Assembly (NCBI GenBank): GCA_024364735.1
Contig: JAGFNQ010005669.1
Coordinates: 1 to 64,000 of the forward strand
DNA length: 64,000 nt
Direction: 5' to 3'
DNA from: Boesenbergia rotunda
Lineage: Eukaryota; Streptophyta; Magnoliopsida; Zingiberales; Zingiberaceae
Under the pieces are notes generated by a model that made no database searches, had not been told where the DNA came from, and was given only the letters and a program-made list of their open reading frames with translations. Position 1 is the first letter of the stretch. Every line of letters starts with the position of its first letter. The translations under genes and the position numbers were made by a program. Below are positions 1 through 9,337 of the stretch, piece after piece.

Positions 1-776
1 TTTGTTAACTAGACATTGACTTGGTTGGAAGTCAATTGTGTAACCCGTGTCACACAATTTGTAACGCCCGCCCTTATATCTACTCTCGGGGTGGGGTTAC
101 GTAATAATTAATCGTACTTATTTTTTTTTTCTATCTTCTAGCATGGCATTAAAACAACAACGCAAGGGCTAAGGACTGAGCATGCTTGTTTAACTATCAA
201 AGTCGTTCTATAACATGATAATATCACTAGTAATGTAACTCATAACATAATCAAGTATAAGAGACCTCCAAGGTAAACACTATCATGCCATGTCAATCCT
301 AATCACTAACACTTATTGTCAAGGGAACATAAACATAAACATAAATATGTAGATATAGAAGTCTTTCTTTCCCGAGCCACCACCCCACACATCTTCAGCC
401 CACCTGCCTCTTCCTCTAGTTCAAGGGTCCATTACCTTTATCTGCAGCATAAGACAACACATAAACTAGTAAGCACAAATGCTTAGTAAGGATCCTGTCC
501 TACTTGCAAAATCCATACGAAAGCATACAACATGTACACATAATAAATCATAAGCATGAGTTCATCATAGCATACTAAACATCACAGTTTCTAAGCAAGC
601 AGTATAAAGTATGGAATGCATATACATAAGGATGCTTAACTTTTAAAATCATACTTTTAAATACTTAAATATCATCGTATCATCATTGGGGGTCCCCGGC
701 TTGTACCACATACATACATCATAAGCGCGCATCCCTAAGTAGATACGAGGTAGCGAGCCCCGACCTACTAGGGTAA

Positions 777-913
777 GGACAGCATAGTCGGTAGTCCCAG
801 AACCGGGGCGTTCTTAAGGTGCCCATCCCTGTTGCACAGCTACGGTAGTGCCAGAACCGTGGACAGCATAGTCGGTAGTCCAGAACCGGGGCGTTCTTAA
901 GGTGCCCATCCCT
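777..913. repeat. Direct repeat inside the solo LTR
   Basis: A block of about 53 bp beginning GGACAGCATAGTCGGTAGT occurs at 777-830 and again at 861-913, separated by about 30 bp. The two copies differ by only one or two bases. It looks like a recent local duplication within the LTR. Confidence 0.7.
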
Positions 914-1289
914 TGGACCCATACTTTGGTCCGGTACAAGCCCATTCATAAAGTAAAATACTTTACATGCTTTTACATATATGCTAAGGAATACTCCAAA
1001 TCCACTCTTATGTGACACACCACTCTTCAAGGGTGCTCATGATCCCGTAGGGACACACCACACAACATAAGGGGTGCTCTTGATCCCATACTTAGTGGAG
1101 TATCCTTTCAAGCATTTTATCATACACATCACATGCAGTTCATAAAGGGTGCCACGTGGGCTATATAAACATGCTCATACATATGTCATATTTCAACCAC
1201 TTACACAAACTTATATATGACAAGGTTGGTCACATAAATCATATTCCTGTCATAGAAAGTGGTAGCATACTTCATGAGTTAATCGAGTT

Positions 1290-2130
1290 CTTCTTAACCC
1301 TAAACCTAAGGTCCTGGCCGAAAGTCAAAGTAGAGATAGCTTAGGTTTTTGACATCAAACATCACATACAAGTATCATATCTATATCCATCATATATCAT
1401 TCTAAGCATAGCATACATCATGGGGTAATCAAGCTTCACAAACCTAATGTTCTAGGCTTGGCCGAATATCACATGCTAGGGGAAAGGTTAAGTTTTCCTA
1501 TCAAACATTCCCTTAAACATCACATGCATATACATATCATTATTCCCAAACATAAGCATATCTCCTAGGGTAGTTTAACCTTCACAAGCCCTAACCTTAG
1601 GGAGTTGGCCGAATGGTGTAGGGTAGGGGAAATTAGGGTTTTTGAATCAACATTCATACAAGCATTTACACAAACATCTCACATACCTATCATGCCACTT
1701 ATTAAACATAGATTTCATCATAGATAATTATGCAACCCTAATCTCTAATCCCTCTAGGGTTGGCCGAACTCAAGGGTAAGGGAAACTAGGTTTCTTGAAA
1801 TCAAATCTTCACACTAACATTTATACAAGCATTTTGTCTACACTACTAAGCATGGATATATCATAGGAATCATACAACCTTAAAACCCTCTTTGCTTCAT
1901 GCTTTGGCCGAAAGTCACATAAGGGTAGAACCCTAGTTTTTGTTCACAACATCATAAAGAAAATCAACATACCTATATACCCTAAGTCTCACGGGATCTT
2001 CTCATGTATTAAAGAGTAACCAAAGCCTCTCCTAATGGAGGTGGCCGAAACTTACAAAGGGAAAACCCTAATTCTTTTGTACAAGAAAACAACAAGAATC
2101 ATGCATAACAATTACACTGCAGGCGAGGGG
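1290..2130. repeat. Diverged ~145-bp tandem repeats in the solo LTR
   Basis: The core TTGGCCGAA or TGGCCGAA recurs near 1316, 1458, 1605, 1760, 1904 and 2042, so the spacing is about 138-155 bp. Each core follows a CCTAAC/CTAGG-rich stretch and is followed by an AT-rich spacer with CATCACATAC-like motifs. Units are strongly diverged. No open frame or RNA gene was recognised. Confidence 0.6.
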
Positions 2131-2639
2131 ATACTTACATCCTTTCGCTTGAATTTTACCCTCCCTAAATCTTTAGGGTACCCTTGGTTGAAGTGAGAGT
2201 GAGAGTTTCCTTTACCAAAGTTTCTCTAGAACCCTTGGCCCTAGTATAGGCAAGATCCTTGAATGGTTCTCCTTCCTCCTAATTCCCTAGGGTTAGAACC
2301 CTAGGGTTGTGTTTTTCGAAAATGAAAAGGGAGAAGGAGTAGATGAATTTCGGTGGGGAGAGTGAGGAAGAAGAAGAGAGGAAGTTATTCCAACTTCTCC
2401 TTCTCTTATTTATACTTTTCCCATGAAGAGACATGTCTCTTCACTTCTCTAGCTTTAACAAGCATGTTTCTTATTCTCTTAACATGAAATACTCTTGGTG
2501 CATTGGTTATGACATGATTAGTGCAACTAGGAGGTTCAAGGTTCAATCCTTGCTTCCTCCTTTCTATATTTCCTTTTTATCACCTTTTTGCACTAATCCA
2601 TATCAAATCCCATTAAGCCAAGCCCATCATGAAATTTCA

Positions 2640-2935
2640 TAATAATAATTATGTTTTATGAATTCATAATATTTCATAATATTTCATATTCATGAATTCA
2701 TAATATTTCATGATATTTCATAATAATATTTCATGTATTTTATAATATTTCATATTCATGAATTCATAATATCTTATAATATTTCATAATAATATTTCAT
2801 GAATTTCATAATATTTCATATTCATGAATTCATAATATTTCATATTCATGAATTCATAATATTTCATAATATTTTATATGGGAAAATATTTCATAATAAT
2901 ATTTCATGAATTCATAATATTTCATATGGGAAAAT
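2640..2935. repeat. AT-rich short tandem/inverted repeats at the LTR end
   Basis: Units such as ATAATATTTCAT and CATGAATTCATAA alternate for about 300 bp and form many overlapping self-complementary segments. They lie within about 15 bp of the GGGCGTTACA terminus. The ORF reading into this block from 3192 is Copia protease continuing into LTR sequence, not a real protein end. Confidence 0.7.
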
Positions 2936-2949
2936 TTTGGGGCGTTACA

Positions 2950-3192
2950 CAATTGACTGACACTTAGGAGATTGAACTTCATCCCCTTGACTAGAAGGAC
3001 ATTTGATATTCTAAGACATTCGGATATTTGAATGTCTCCTATTCCTATGACCTTAAGGCTACCATTGTTACCAAATGATACATTACCTCTACTCTTCTTA
3101 TGAAATGTGGTAAACAATGATCTATCCCCGGCCATGTGTTTGGAGCATCCACTATCAACAAACCAAGTTGATAGATGCTCCCCCTCAATCAT
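2950..3192 (-). pseudogene. Copia-1 aspartic protease region of pol, disrupted
   Basis: The translation contains WFVDSGCSKHMAGD, the plant Copia aspartic protease active-site region (D-S-G in place of D-T-G), followed by the conserved LLSVSQL segment. The frame is the same as gag, separated from it by a single TAG at 3196-3198. At 2950 the solo LTR cuts the gene. Bases 1-59 on the minus strand continue the same protein (QLC-DTGY-type sequence) towards the left edge. The protease would mature Gag-Pol in the virus-like particle. This copy cannot make an uninterrupted product. Confidence 0.8.
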
Positions 3193-3195
3193 AAC

Positions 3196-4905
3196 CTACA
3201 CAATTCGAAAAATAGAAGTCTTAGGTACCCAAACCTTGGGACCTAAAGCATCAACTAAACATGACTTAGGCACCCATGCCTTGACAACTTTCTTTTGAGT
3301 CTTGGGTGTCCTAGATTGTCTCATGTCAGTCCTAGACATGAGAGATACAAATGAGGGTTCTTTAGGGCGGTAACCAATACCGGCCCTATTGTAAACTGCT
3401 CTTTGGGCATTTAGGATCATGTCTAGGGTCTTAGAGCTATTTGAGAATTTCCCAAGAATATTCTTGAGCTTCTCAACTTCACTCTTCAAGGATTGGTTTT
3501 CCTCTACTAACACATTATCATGCAAATCACTGATTTCCTCAACCTTAGAGGATTTCAATGTTTCAATTTCATGTTTCAGTGATTTAATTTCATCTTCTAG
3601 TAATTCAACATGTAAATCATCAATGTTATCATCCCTAGAAGCTTTCAATTGAGCAATTTCTAATTGCAATGCTTTAACTTTGTTTTTGAATTTCTTAAGC
3701 ATACTAGTTAAACATGCAATTGCTCTATAACATTTTTCAAGCTCGGGAGAAGTTACCTCTTCATCATCCAAAGATGATGAAGCCGCGTTTGAGGAGCTTG
3801 AAGATTCTTCACTGCTCTCCTCTCCAAGAGCCATGAGAGCCACTTGTCTTGTGCTCTTCTCCTCCTTCTCATCATCGGATGAACTAGAGGATGACTCATC
3901 CCAAGAAGCCTTCAAAGCTTTCTTCTTCTTCTTGGATTTCTCTTCTTTTCTTTTGGGTTTCTCCTCCTTCTTAAGCTTCGGACATTCATTCTTGAAATGC
4001 CCTTTCCTACCACACTCAAAGCAAGATGTATTATTCTTATCAAGCTTGAATTCACTAGTGTTACCTCTCCTTTTGAAACGTCGGTCTCTTCGCATCATCC
4101 TTCTAACAAAGTTGGCCATTTCGGATGAAGAAGAGCCGCTGCCATCCTCCTCGGAATCAGATTCGGATCCGGAAGAGGATGAAGAAGATGAGACCTCCTT
4201 CTCCTTCTTCTTCTCCTTCTTCTTCTTAGTGACTCGATCTCCTGCAACTAAGGCAATCCCCTTCTCATTGGGGTCTTTGTTAGCCATTTCATTCAATTCC
4301 ATCTTACAAAATAAATCATCTAATTTTACAATAGATAAATCCTTGGATACTTTGTAGGCATCCACCATGGATGACCACAAAGCATTCCTTGGAAATGCTT
4401 TCAAGACATACCTCACAAGGTCGCGATTCTCGACCTTTTCATCAATTGAATGAAGTCCATTAAGGACTTCCTTGAACCGGCTATGGAGCTCACTTACCGA
4501 CTCATTCTCCTTCATGGAGAGATTTTGGAGTTGATTGAGGAACAAGTCCCTCTTGGCAATTCTAGAGTCTCGGGTGCCTTCATGGAGCTCTATGAGTTTG
4601 TTCCACAAGTCTTTTGCACTTGTGAAGGGACCAACCTTGATGAGTTGGTCTTTGTTCAAGCCACATTGTAGAGTGACCACCGCCTTCGCGTCGGCTTCAC
4701 TCTTCCTTGTTTGTTCGGCCGTCCACCTCCATGATTCAAGTTCTTTGCCTTCATCATCCTTAGGAGGGGTGAATCCCTCCTTCACCGCGAACCAAGTATG
4801 GATGTCCATCTTCAAATAGTATTCTATCTTTGATCTCCAATATTGAAAGTCGGCACCATCAAAGAATGGAGGTCGGGTGGTGGAGAAGCCTTCTCTCAAT
4901 GCCAT
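3196..4905 (-). CDS. Copia-1 Gag (capsid/nucleocapsid), 569 aa
   Basis: Gag forms the retrotransposon virus-like particle and packages its RNA. The start codon lies 45 bp downstream of the PBS in element orientation, the expected position. The N-terminal ~200 residues have the plant Copia Gag (UBN2-type) pattern, including YWRSKIEYYL near residue 25 and the AFPRNALWSSMVDAYK segment. A lysine- and serine-rich acidic region follows, then a CCHC zinc knuckle CFECGRKGHFKNEC at about residues 295-308, a second Ser/Glu-rich stretch, and a leucine/lysine heptad region (about 400-490) that looks like coiled coil. The frame is open throughout and ends at a TAG, beyond which protease follows in the same frame. 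It may be a nonsense mutation of a longer Gag-Pol or a read-through stop. Confidence 0.88.
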   Translation of the reverse strand: MALREGFSTTRPPFFDGADFQYWRSKIEYYLKMDIHTWFAVKEGFTPPKDDEGKELESWRWTAEQTRKSEADAKAVVTLQCGLNKDQLIKVGPFTSAKDLWNKLIELHEGTRDSRIAKRDLFLNQLQNLSMKENESVSELHSRFKEVLNGLHSIDEKVENRDLVRYVLKAFPRNALWSSMVDAYKVSKDLSIVKLDDLFCKMELNEMANKDPNEKGIALVAGDRVTKKKKEKKKEKEVSSSSSSSGSESDSEEDGSGSSSSEMANFVRRMMRRDRRFKRRGNTSEFKLDKNNTSCFECGRKGHFKNECPKLKKEEKPKRKEEKSKKKKKALKASWDESSSSSSDDEKEEKSTRQVALMALGEESSEESSSSSNAASSSLDDEEVTSPELEKCYRAIACLTSMLKKFKNKVKALQLEIAQLKASRDDNIDDLHVELLEDEIKSLKHEIETLKSSKVEEISDLHDNVLVEENQSLKSEVEKLKNILGKFSNSSKTLDMILNAQRAVYNRAGIGYRPKEPSFVSLMSRTDMRQSRTPKTQKKVVKAWVPKSCLVDALGPKVWVPKTSIFRIV

Positions 4906-4949
4906 CTTGTTGAGAACTCTCGGTTGTTAAGCCGTAAACAGAGCACCAA

Positions 4950-4961
4950 GCTCTGATACCA
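4950..4961 (-). other. Primer-binding site of Copia-1
   Basis: The minus strand reads TGGTATCAGAGC, complementary to the 3' end of plant initiator tRNA-Met, two bases beyond the LTR end. It marks where minus-strand DNA synthesis would start and fixes the LTR boundary. Confidence 0.9.
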
Positions 4962-5964
4962 CTTGTTGGGAACGAGATGGCTAGAGAGGGGGGGGGGGTG
5001 AATATAGCCAATCACTTCTTATTTGAGGAGTTATCAAATTTCTGCACTTGAAGTGATTAATAGCACAGTGGAAAACAAAACTTGCAGAAACTAAAAACCA
5101 AAAACCTAACTAGCAAGATTAGCAAGATCGCTAACAAGGAGATTTTACAAGGTTCGGGGATAACTTGCCCCTACTCCTTGGCGTGCCGTTAAGGTGGGCG
5201 ATCCCTTGATCGTCGGCAGATCAAGCCCCGGTGAAACCGGATATGAAGCAACCTCCTTCTCGGTGGAGAAACCTCTCCATAGTGTGTTTCAAATAAGGAT
5301 ATAGTTTAAGCACAAAGAAACAACAAGAAGGATCTTACTCAAACACTTAGCAAGGACAAAGACACAGCAAGCTTCCCTGAGCTCCACCTAGTGGCGATCT
5401 CACGCAAGAACCCTCTTCGTGTCTTCCCACTGTCGGACTCCAAGCCTCTTGTCTTCTCCTTCAAGCGCTCAAGTATGATGATTGCCTCTCAATAGCTTGC
5501 TCAGAATGATTGAAGAACTCAAGAACAGCAAGCTTGATGTGGAGCAAAACGCAGGAACTCAAGAACACAAAAACTGAAGAAGTGCTGAACTCAACTTCTC
5601 TCGTTCCTTTTGTTTCTCCGCTAAGCGACAGATGATCTCATCTCCAGCAGCCTACAGCTGCCTCACTGCCAACGCGCCAGCTACACTGAACCCTAACTGA
5701 ACTTCCTGAGCTCTCTCAGCTAAGCTTCAGTCAGCAGCTTCAGTCCTGCATCCAGCCGTTGCAACCTGTGTGGAGAAAGGGACAAACCTGCTCCAAGGAA
5801 AGCTCTCTTTGACTTCTCCTTGAGTGTTTGAATCCTCCCCTGTCACCTGAAACTTACTCAGAGCATTAGAGCAGTAAATCAAGCACCATATCAAATATCA
5901 GAGAAAAGTGGCAGCGAATCAGTTAAGTTCAGACGCGATCAGAGCGTCTGACAATGCAATTTGA

Positions 5965-6640
5965 ATTAAAGTGATCGGTCACCGGACCGATCAGAGAACC
6001 CCCTGATCGGTCACCAGACCGATCAGGCTGGTTCCAGATCGATCAGGATCCGTCCTGATCGATCCCCAACGCTTAATTAGAAATCGCGATTTCTCCTGGG
6101 CCGATTACCAGATCGATCCCAGGTCTTGGATCGTTCACCGGACCGATCCACCCTTATATTTGGTGATTTCTGAGTTTCGCAGGCTAAGCCTTCTGATCGG
6201 TCACCGGACCGATCAAGCAGCCTCCTGATCGGTCACCAGACCGATCAGAACCTGACCAGACCGATCATGCTCCGTCCTGATCGATCATAGTGAGGAGCCT
6301 GCGACACTTGATCGTTCTCCGGAACGACCTACACAGTGATCCTGATCGGTCAGCAGACCGATCAGGTTCAGATCTGCAGGGGAACTCAACCTCACTGCTC
6401 GCTCCCTGATCGGTCACCAGACCGATCAGGAGCCAGTCAATGGGTGAAACACATACTCCCTGATCGGTCACCAGATCGATCAGGAGCAGCACAGTAGGTT
6501 CCCAACCTCACTGTGTGCTCCCTGATCGGTCGCCCGACCGATCAGTCATCGCTGGATCGGTCACCCGACCGATCCACGAAGGAGCAGCGTGCCAAAATCC
6601 CTGATCGATCACCAGACCGATCCAGGGACTCAAACTCAGC
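5965..6640. repeat. Array of GATCGGTC/GACCGATC palindromes in Copia-1 LTR
   Basis: About 15 units of the form TGATCGGTC-ACCA-GACCGATCA occur, with intervals of roughly 20-60 bp. Stems of 8-10 bp flank a 4-base centre (ACCA, ACCG, ACCC, GCCC, AGCA). Some units change both arms together, for example GGATCGGTC with GACCGATCC, and CGTTC-TCCG-GAACG. Spacers are unique. Translation gives artefactual DRSPDRS repeats in both orientations, which are not genes. Confidence 0.85.
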
Positions 6641-7070
6641 CCTCCAAGCTAAGTTTCCATCCACCTTAGCCCTCCAAGCTAAGGATTTTCTATCTAACTC
6701 TCCAAGTTGGGAATTTGCACCTAACCCTCCAAGTTAGGACTTTTCACCTAGCCCTCCAAGCTAGGACTTTTCACCCAACCCTTCCGAGTTAGAACATCAT
6801 CCAACCTAGCCCTCCAAGCTAGGCACCTGACCCTCCAAGCCAGGACTTTTTCACCTAATTCTCCAGGATGGGAATTTGCACCTAACCCTCCAAGTTAGGA
6901 CTTTTCACCTAGCCCTCCAAGCTAGGACTTTTCACCCAACCCTTCCGAATTAGGACTTTTCCAACACCTAGCTCTCCAGGCTAGGATTTTTCACACCTAA
7001 CCTCCCAGGTCAGGACTTTTCAACACCTAGCCCTCCAGACTAGGATTTTCCATCCCTTGCCTGATCCTCG
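6630..7070. repeat. Array of short hairpins with constant CTCCAA loop in Copia-1 LTR
   Basis: About 15 units have a 5-7 bp stem around a loop close to CCTCCAA. Stems include CCTAGC/GCTAGG, CCTAAC/GTTAGG and CCTTAGC/GCTAAGG, and spacers are mostly GACTTTTCA. On the element (minus) strand the loop reads TTGGAGG. Several units have one mismatched pair and one or two are decayed. Confidence 0.8.
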
Positions 7071-7159
7071 ACCAGGACTTAATCATAATCATCATAATCA
7101 ACCTAAACTAAAATCGATGTCAACACCAAAACAACAATCAGGGCCAGACTGCCTCAACA

Positions 7160-8114
7160 GTTATCGTTTCTCCGAGGTTCTTAAGTCCCATGATCAGCTC
7201 TTTGAGTTTGGCGTGTAGCTGGGCAATCGATTCTCCTCCTTGATGTGCTCTTCTTCCTCACAATTGTAGGAACACATCTTCCTTTGCTTTGGGGAATATT
7301 TCTTACCCTGCACTTTATTAAGCCTCTTAGATTTGAAATTCTGGGATAGTTTTCTTACCATGTAAGCTGCGTCTTCTTCTTCTTCAGAAGATTCCTCCTC
7401 GTGTTGAGGGCTATGTTGTCCATCTTACTTTTTCCTACACATCGAGATTCGTAAAGTTCTAATGTAGAAAATAATTGTTCTAAGGTACTAAATTATCTGA
7501 AGATCCTTAGATATGAAGTGCGCGTGTATTACGGAAGTCCAGTCTGGGGTTCATGGGAATGCGTTTAAATTATGCCTCTGTGCATCATGACTTGTTACCA
7601 TTTCTCCGAGGTTCTTAATTCCTATGATCAGCTCTTTGTGTTTGGCGTGTAGCTGGGCAACTGATTCTCCTTCTTCCATTCATAGGTTACTGAGTTGGTT
7701 GCGGAGCAGATCTCGTTTTGCCAGCATTATTTCAGAAGTACCTTTGTGAAGCTCTAGGAACATTTCCTAATGTTCCTTTGCTGACATGTATGTTCCGATA
7801 GGGTTGACTTCTTGCGCCGGTAAAACGATTAGCAGATAAAACTTTGCCTTCCTGTTTGCTACAAACACTGTTTGCTCCTTCTTTGTCCACAGACTTTTAT
7901 CTTTTTCTTTGTTGTCAGCGTCTTTGGGGACTTTAAAATCATATTTCATGATTAGTAATAATTCAAAGTTAGTTTTAAAAACTACCTGTATTTTTTACTT
8001 CCAATTCGCGAACTCCTTCTCAAATTTTGGTAGTGAGATAACTGGTCAGACTATTTTATTTGCTTCAGATGGGGGTTATTCTTTCTGGAGCATCCTGACT
8101 TTGATACCACTAAT
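7160..8114 (-). pseudogene. Copia-B gag remnant, copy I
   Basis: This is the 5' part of the internal region of the B element, next to its PBS (minus TGGTATCAAAG at 8099-8109). The best surviving piece is a 60-residue open stretch at 7767-7949 that includes LWTKKEQTVFVANRKAKF, the N-terminal Gag region. Further left are decayed capsid and zinc-knuckle segments. It is nearly identical to 25991-26956. Many stops and frameshifts make it non-coding. It is cut at 7160 by Copia-1. Confidence 0.75.
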
Positions 8115-8443
8115 TGGTGATCGGTTGGTCGGTAAGAGGGGGTGAATTGCCCCCAAAAAATATAGACAATCTTTTGCTCTTTCTTAACAATGATAGAGGT
8201 TAGTTATCATAAATAAATAATATAAGCATGAACTAAATAAAGAAAGAAAAGAGACACGATCAGTTTACTTAGTTTATAACCAGGAAGGTTACTTATCCAA
8301 GGTAAAATGTAACTTAATCTACTGATTAACTCATTGGGGTGGAGAAGCTTATTACACAATGCAAAACTCAAGAAAACAGTAAAAAAACATAGAATGAATT
8401 CGTGTACAATTCGAATGGATACTTGTAACTGAACTCTGGGAAC

Positions 8444-8453
8444 CTATTTATAG
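8444..8453 (-). promoter_or_regulatory. TATA box of Copia-B LTR
   Basis: The minus strand reads CTATAAATAG, a consensus plant TATA box, about 30-40 bp downstream (element sense) of the GGCGCC-rich block. The same position in the copy at 33877-33887 keeps CTATAAATAG. In the copies near 23570 and 27288 it is altered to CAATAAATAG. Confidence 0.7.
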
Positions 8454-8484
8454 CCCCAATCAAGTCTATCCGAATGCTGACGTG

Positions 8485-8695
8485 GCCCTACACGGGCGCA
8501 TGAGATATTAGGGGCGCTCGACACGTGGCTTACGGGTTATCCGCTTCGCAACGTTCGCAAACATCTAGCTATGGATGAGTTTCAGTGTCTCGGGCGCCTG
8601 TATAAACTCGGGCGCCTGGGAAAAAGGCGCCTGATTTCATAGGGGCACCCCCATTCATAGGCGCCTGAGTTGACTAGGGCGCTCGAGTGACTTTG
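8485..8695. repeat. GGCGCC-rich palindrome cluster upstream of Copia-B TATA box
   Basis: GGCGCC or close variants (GGGCGCCTG, GGGCGCTCG, GGGGCACCCC) occur about eight times in about 200 bp, with CG-containing 6-8 bp palindromes and unique spacers. Related clusters are at 23625-23790, 27330-27530 and 33935-34100. Compare the Copia-4 LTR (60268-60571) and 63618-63935. Confidence 0.75.
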
Positions 8696-8899
8696 GTCAG
8701 CTTTTTGTTGACCAGTCTCCAGTGAGTCATCTTGGATGATTTCAGGCTTTCTGGAGTTAGGCTCACCCGAACCCTCCTCTGGCCTTCTCCTCGAGTGAGC
8801 TTCCCCCCGGCTTCTCGTCCCTCGAACGTCGTACGCATCCATCTCTCTCCACCGGCGTACTCTACTGCAGATCTCCGTGTCCCTCAGATGCACCGAGAC

Positions 8900-9061
8900 T
8901 GTAAAATACGGCAAGTAATTCTAGAGTTTAAATCAAGAAATAACCTTGTAGAATATGACGGAAAATTTTTAGAAATTTTTCTGGACGGAATTTATGAGGA
9001 TAAATTTATAAATAATAGAATATAATTAGATGATCCGATTTAGTGGAGGTATATATATATA
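8900..9061 (+). mobile_element. Gypsy-type solo LTR in Copia-B LTR, copy I, left part
   Basis: It begins TGTAAAATACGGCAAG directly after the TSD GAGAC. It runs to a TA-repeat at 9051-9061, where the SINE-like piece plus Gypsy-1 are inserted. The remainder is at 19899-22729 and ends ...GGGGCGTGAC-T, followed by a second GAGAC (22730-22734). The same solo LTR without Gypsy-1 is at 27741-33057. Confidence 0.82.
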
Positions 9062-9337
9062 TGTAACGACACGGCCCCTCAACCCATTGGCGGCCAAATC
9101 AACATTTGGCGGCCCAACAACTTGGCCGCTCGGCCCAACAACCTGGCGGCCAAATCAACATTTGGCGGCCCAACTATGTCGTCGACCAACAACCGATGTC
9201 GACAACCAACAACCGTGTCGTTACTCACTAGGTCTTTCCACCCCTGGCCAGTGGATTTTTGCCTTCCTCAGGATTCGAACTCTAGACCTCCAGGATAAGT
9301 ACTAGAGTTTATGAATCCTGATACCAATTGAGCTAAT
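9062..9337 (-). mobile_element. tRNA-derived SINE-like element
   Basis: On the minus strand the head reads TAGCTCAATTGG (box A-like), and about 54 nt later AGTTCGAATCCTG (box B-like), the layout of a tRNA-derived RNA polymerase III promoter. The rest contains an inverted repeat GTAACGACACGG/CCGTGTCGTTAC (9063-9074 and about 9215-9226) and duplicated GGCGGCC-rich segments. It ends in the TA-repeat. It is absent from the paralogous site near 27890. It could instead be a remnant of another LTR element, because the inner end starts TGTAACGACACGG. No functional tRNA fold is claimed. Confidence 0.45.

Larger units (their letters stand above)
60..2949 (-). mobile_element. Solo LTR (2,890 bp) with 5-bp TSD
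   Basis: The segment starts TGTAACGCCC and ends GGGCGTTACA, and is flanked on both sides by CAATT (55-59 and 50-54 of the next junction, 2950-2954). It interrupts the Copia-1 protease reading frame, and the frame resumes on the other side, so the boundaries are firm. No PBS, polypurine tract or coding sequence is present, which fits a solo LTR left by LTR-LTR recombination. The termini resemble the TGTCACGCCCCGAGAC LTRs of Gypsy-1, so a Ty3/Gypsy origin is likely. The orientation (minus) is inferred from the GGGCGTTACA end. The short open frames inside it look like chance. Confidence 0.82.
1..7159 (-). mobile_element. Copia-1: left-truncated SIRE/Maximus-like Copia retrotransposon
   Basis: Read on the minus strand, the order is 5' LTR (4964-7159), PBS (4950-4961), gag (3196-4905) and the start of protease, which then runs off the left edge of the window. 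The protease is interrupted by a solo LTR at 60-2949. The long gag with an acidic, serine-rich middle and a coiled-coil end is typical of the SIRE/Maximus lineage. The right end abuts a gag remnant of another Copia (B) at 7160. The intact paralogue of that site, near 25989, runs straight through, so Copia-1 inserted into B. The expected TSD on this side is GTTAT (7160-7164). Its partner lies outside the window. Confidence 0.85.
4964..7159 (-). repeat. 5' LTR of Copia-1 (2,196 bp)
   Basis: On the plus strand it begins TGTTGGGAACGAG at the PBS side and ends GCCTCAACA at 7159, giving TG...CA termini. The outer end is fixed by the B-element sequence resuming at 7160. From the U3 end it contains about 100 bp of unique sequence, a hairpin array (6630-7070), a palindrome array (5965-6640) and then about 1 kb of unique sequence. 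I saw no clear TATA box after the arrays. A weak AAATATAAGG lies inside them near 6155. Confidence 0.85.
8115..8899 (-). repeat. Copia-B LTR, copy I, U5/R/proximal U3 part
   Basis: The start is taken at TGGTGATCGG beside the PBS, and is uncertain by a few bases. It matches 26957-27740 almost base for base, and its promoter part matches 23520-24020 and 33830-34330. At 8899 the LTR is interrupted by a Gypsy-type solo LTR (TSD GAGAC at 8895-8899) and resumes at 22735. A TATA box and a GGCGCC array are annotated separately. Confidence 0.8.

Noticed and set aside
3833..4357. 174-aa plus-strand ORF
   Set aside because: It is antisense to the low-complexity Ser/Glu/Lys region of the Copia-1 gag.
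5965..6640. Regularly spaced palindromic repeats resembling a CRISPR array
   Set aside because: Spacing is irregular, the repeats are strongly palindromic and variable, there are no cas genes, and the array lies inside a plant LTR.
6265..6737. ORFs rich in DRS/DRSPDRS repeats on both strands
   Set aside because: They are translations of the GATCGGTC palindrome array. Both strands give similar peptides because the DNA is self-complementary.
8582..9025. ORF pairs at 8582-8914 and 8732-9025 conserved at 27423-27866
   Set aside because: They span LTR promoter DNA and the LTR/solo-LTR junction. Conservation reflects duplicated DNA, and changes are not biased to third positions by eye.
9240..9337. 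Possible tRNA gene on the minus strand
   Set aside because: Box A and box B are recognisable but the interval is too long and no cloverleaf closes. It is better described as a SINE head.
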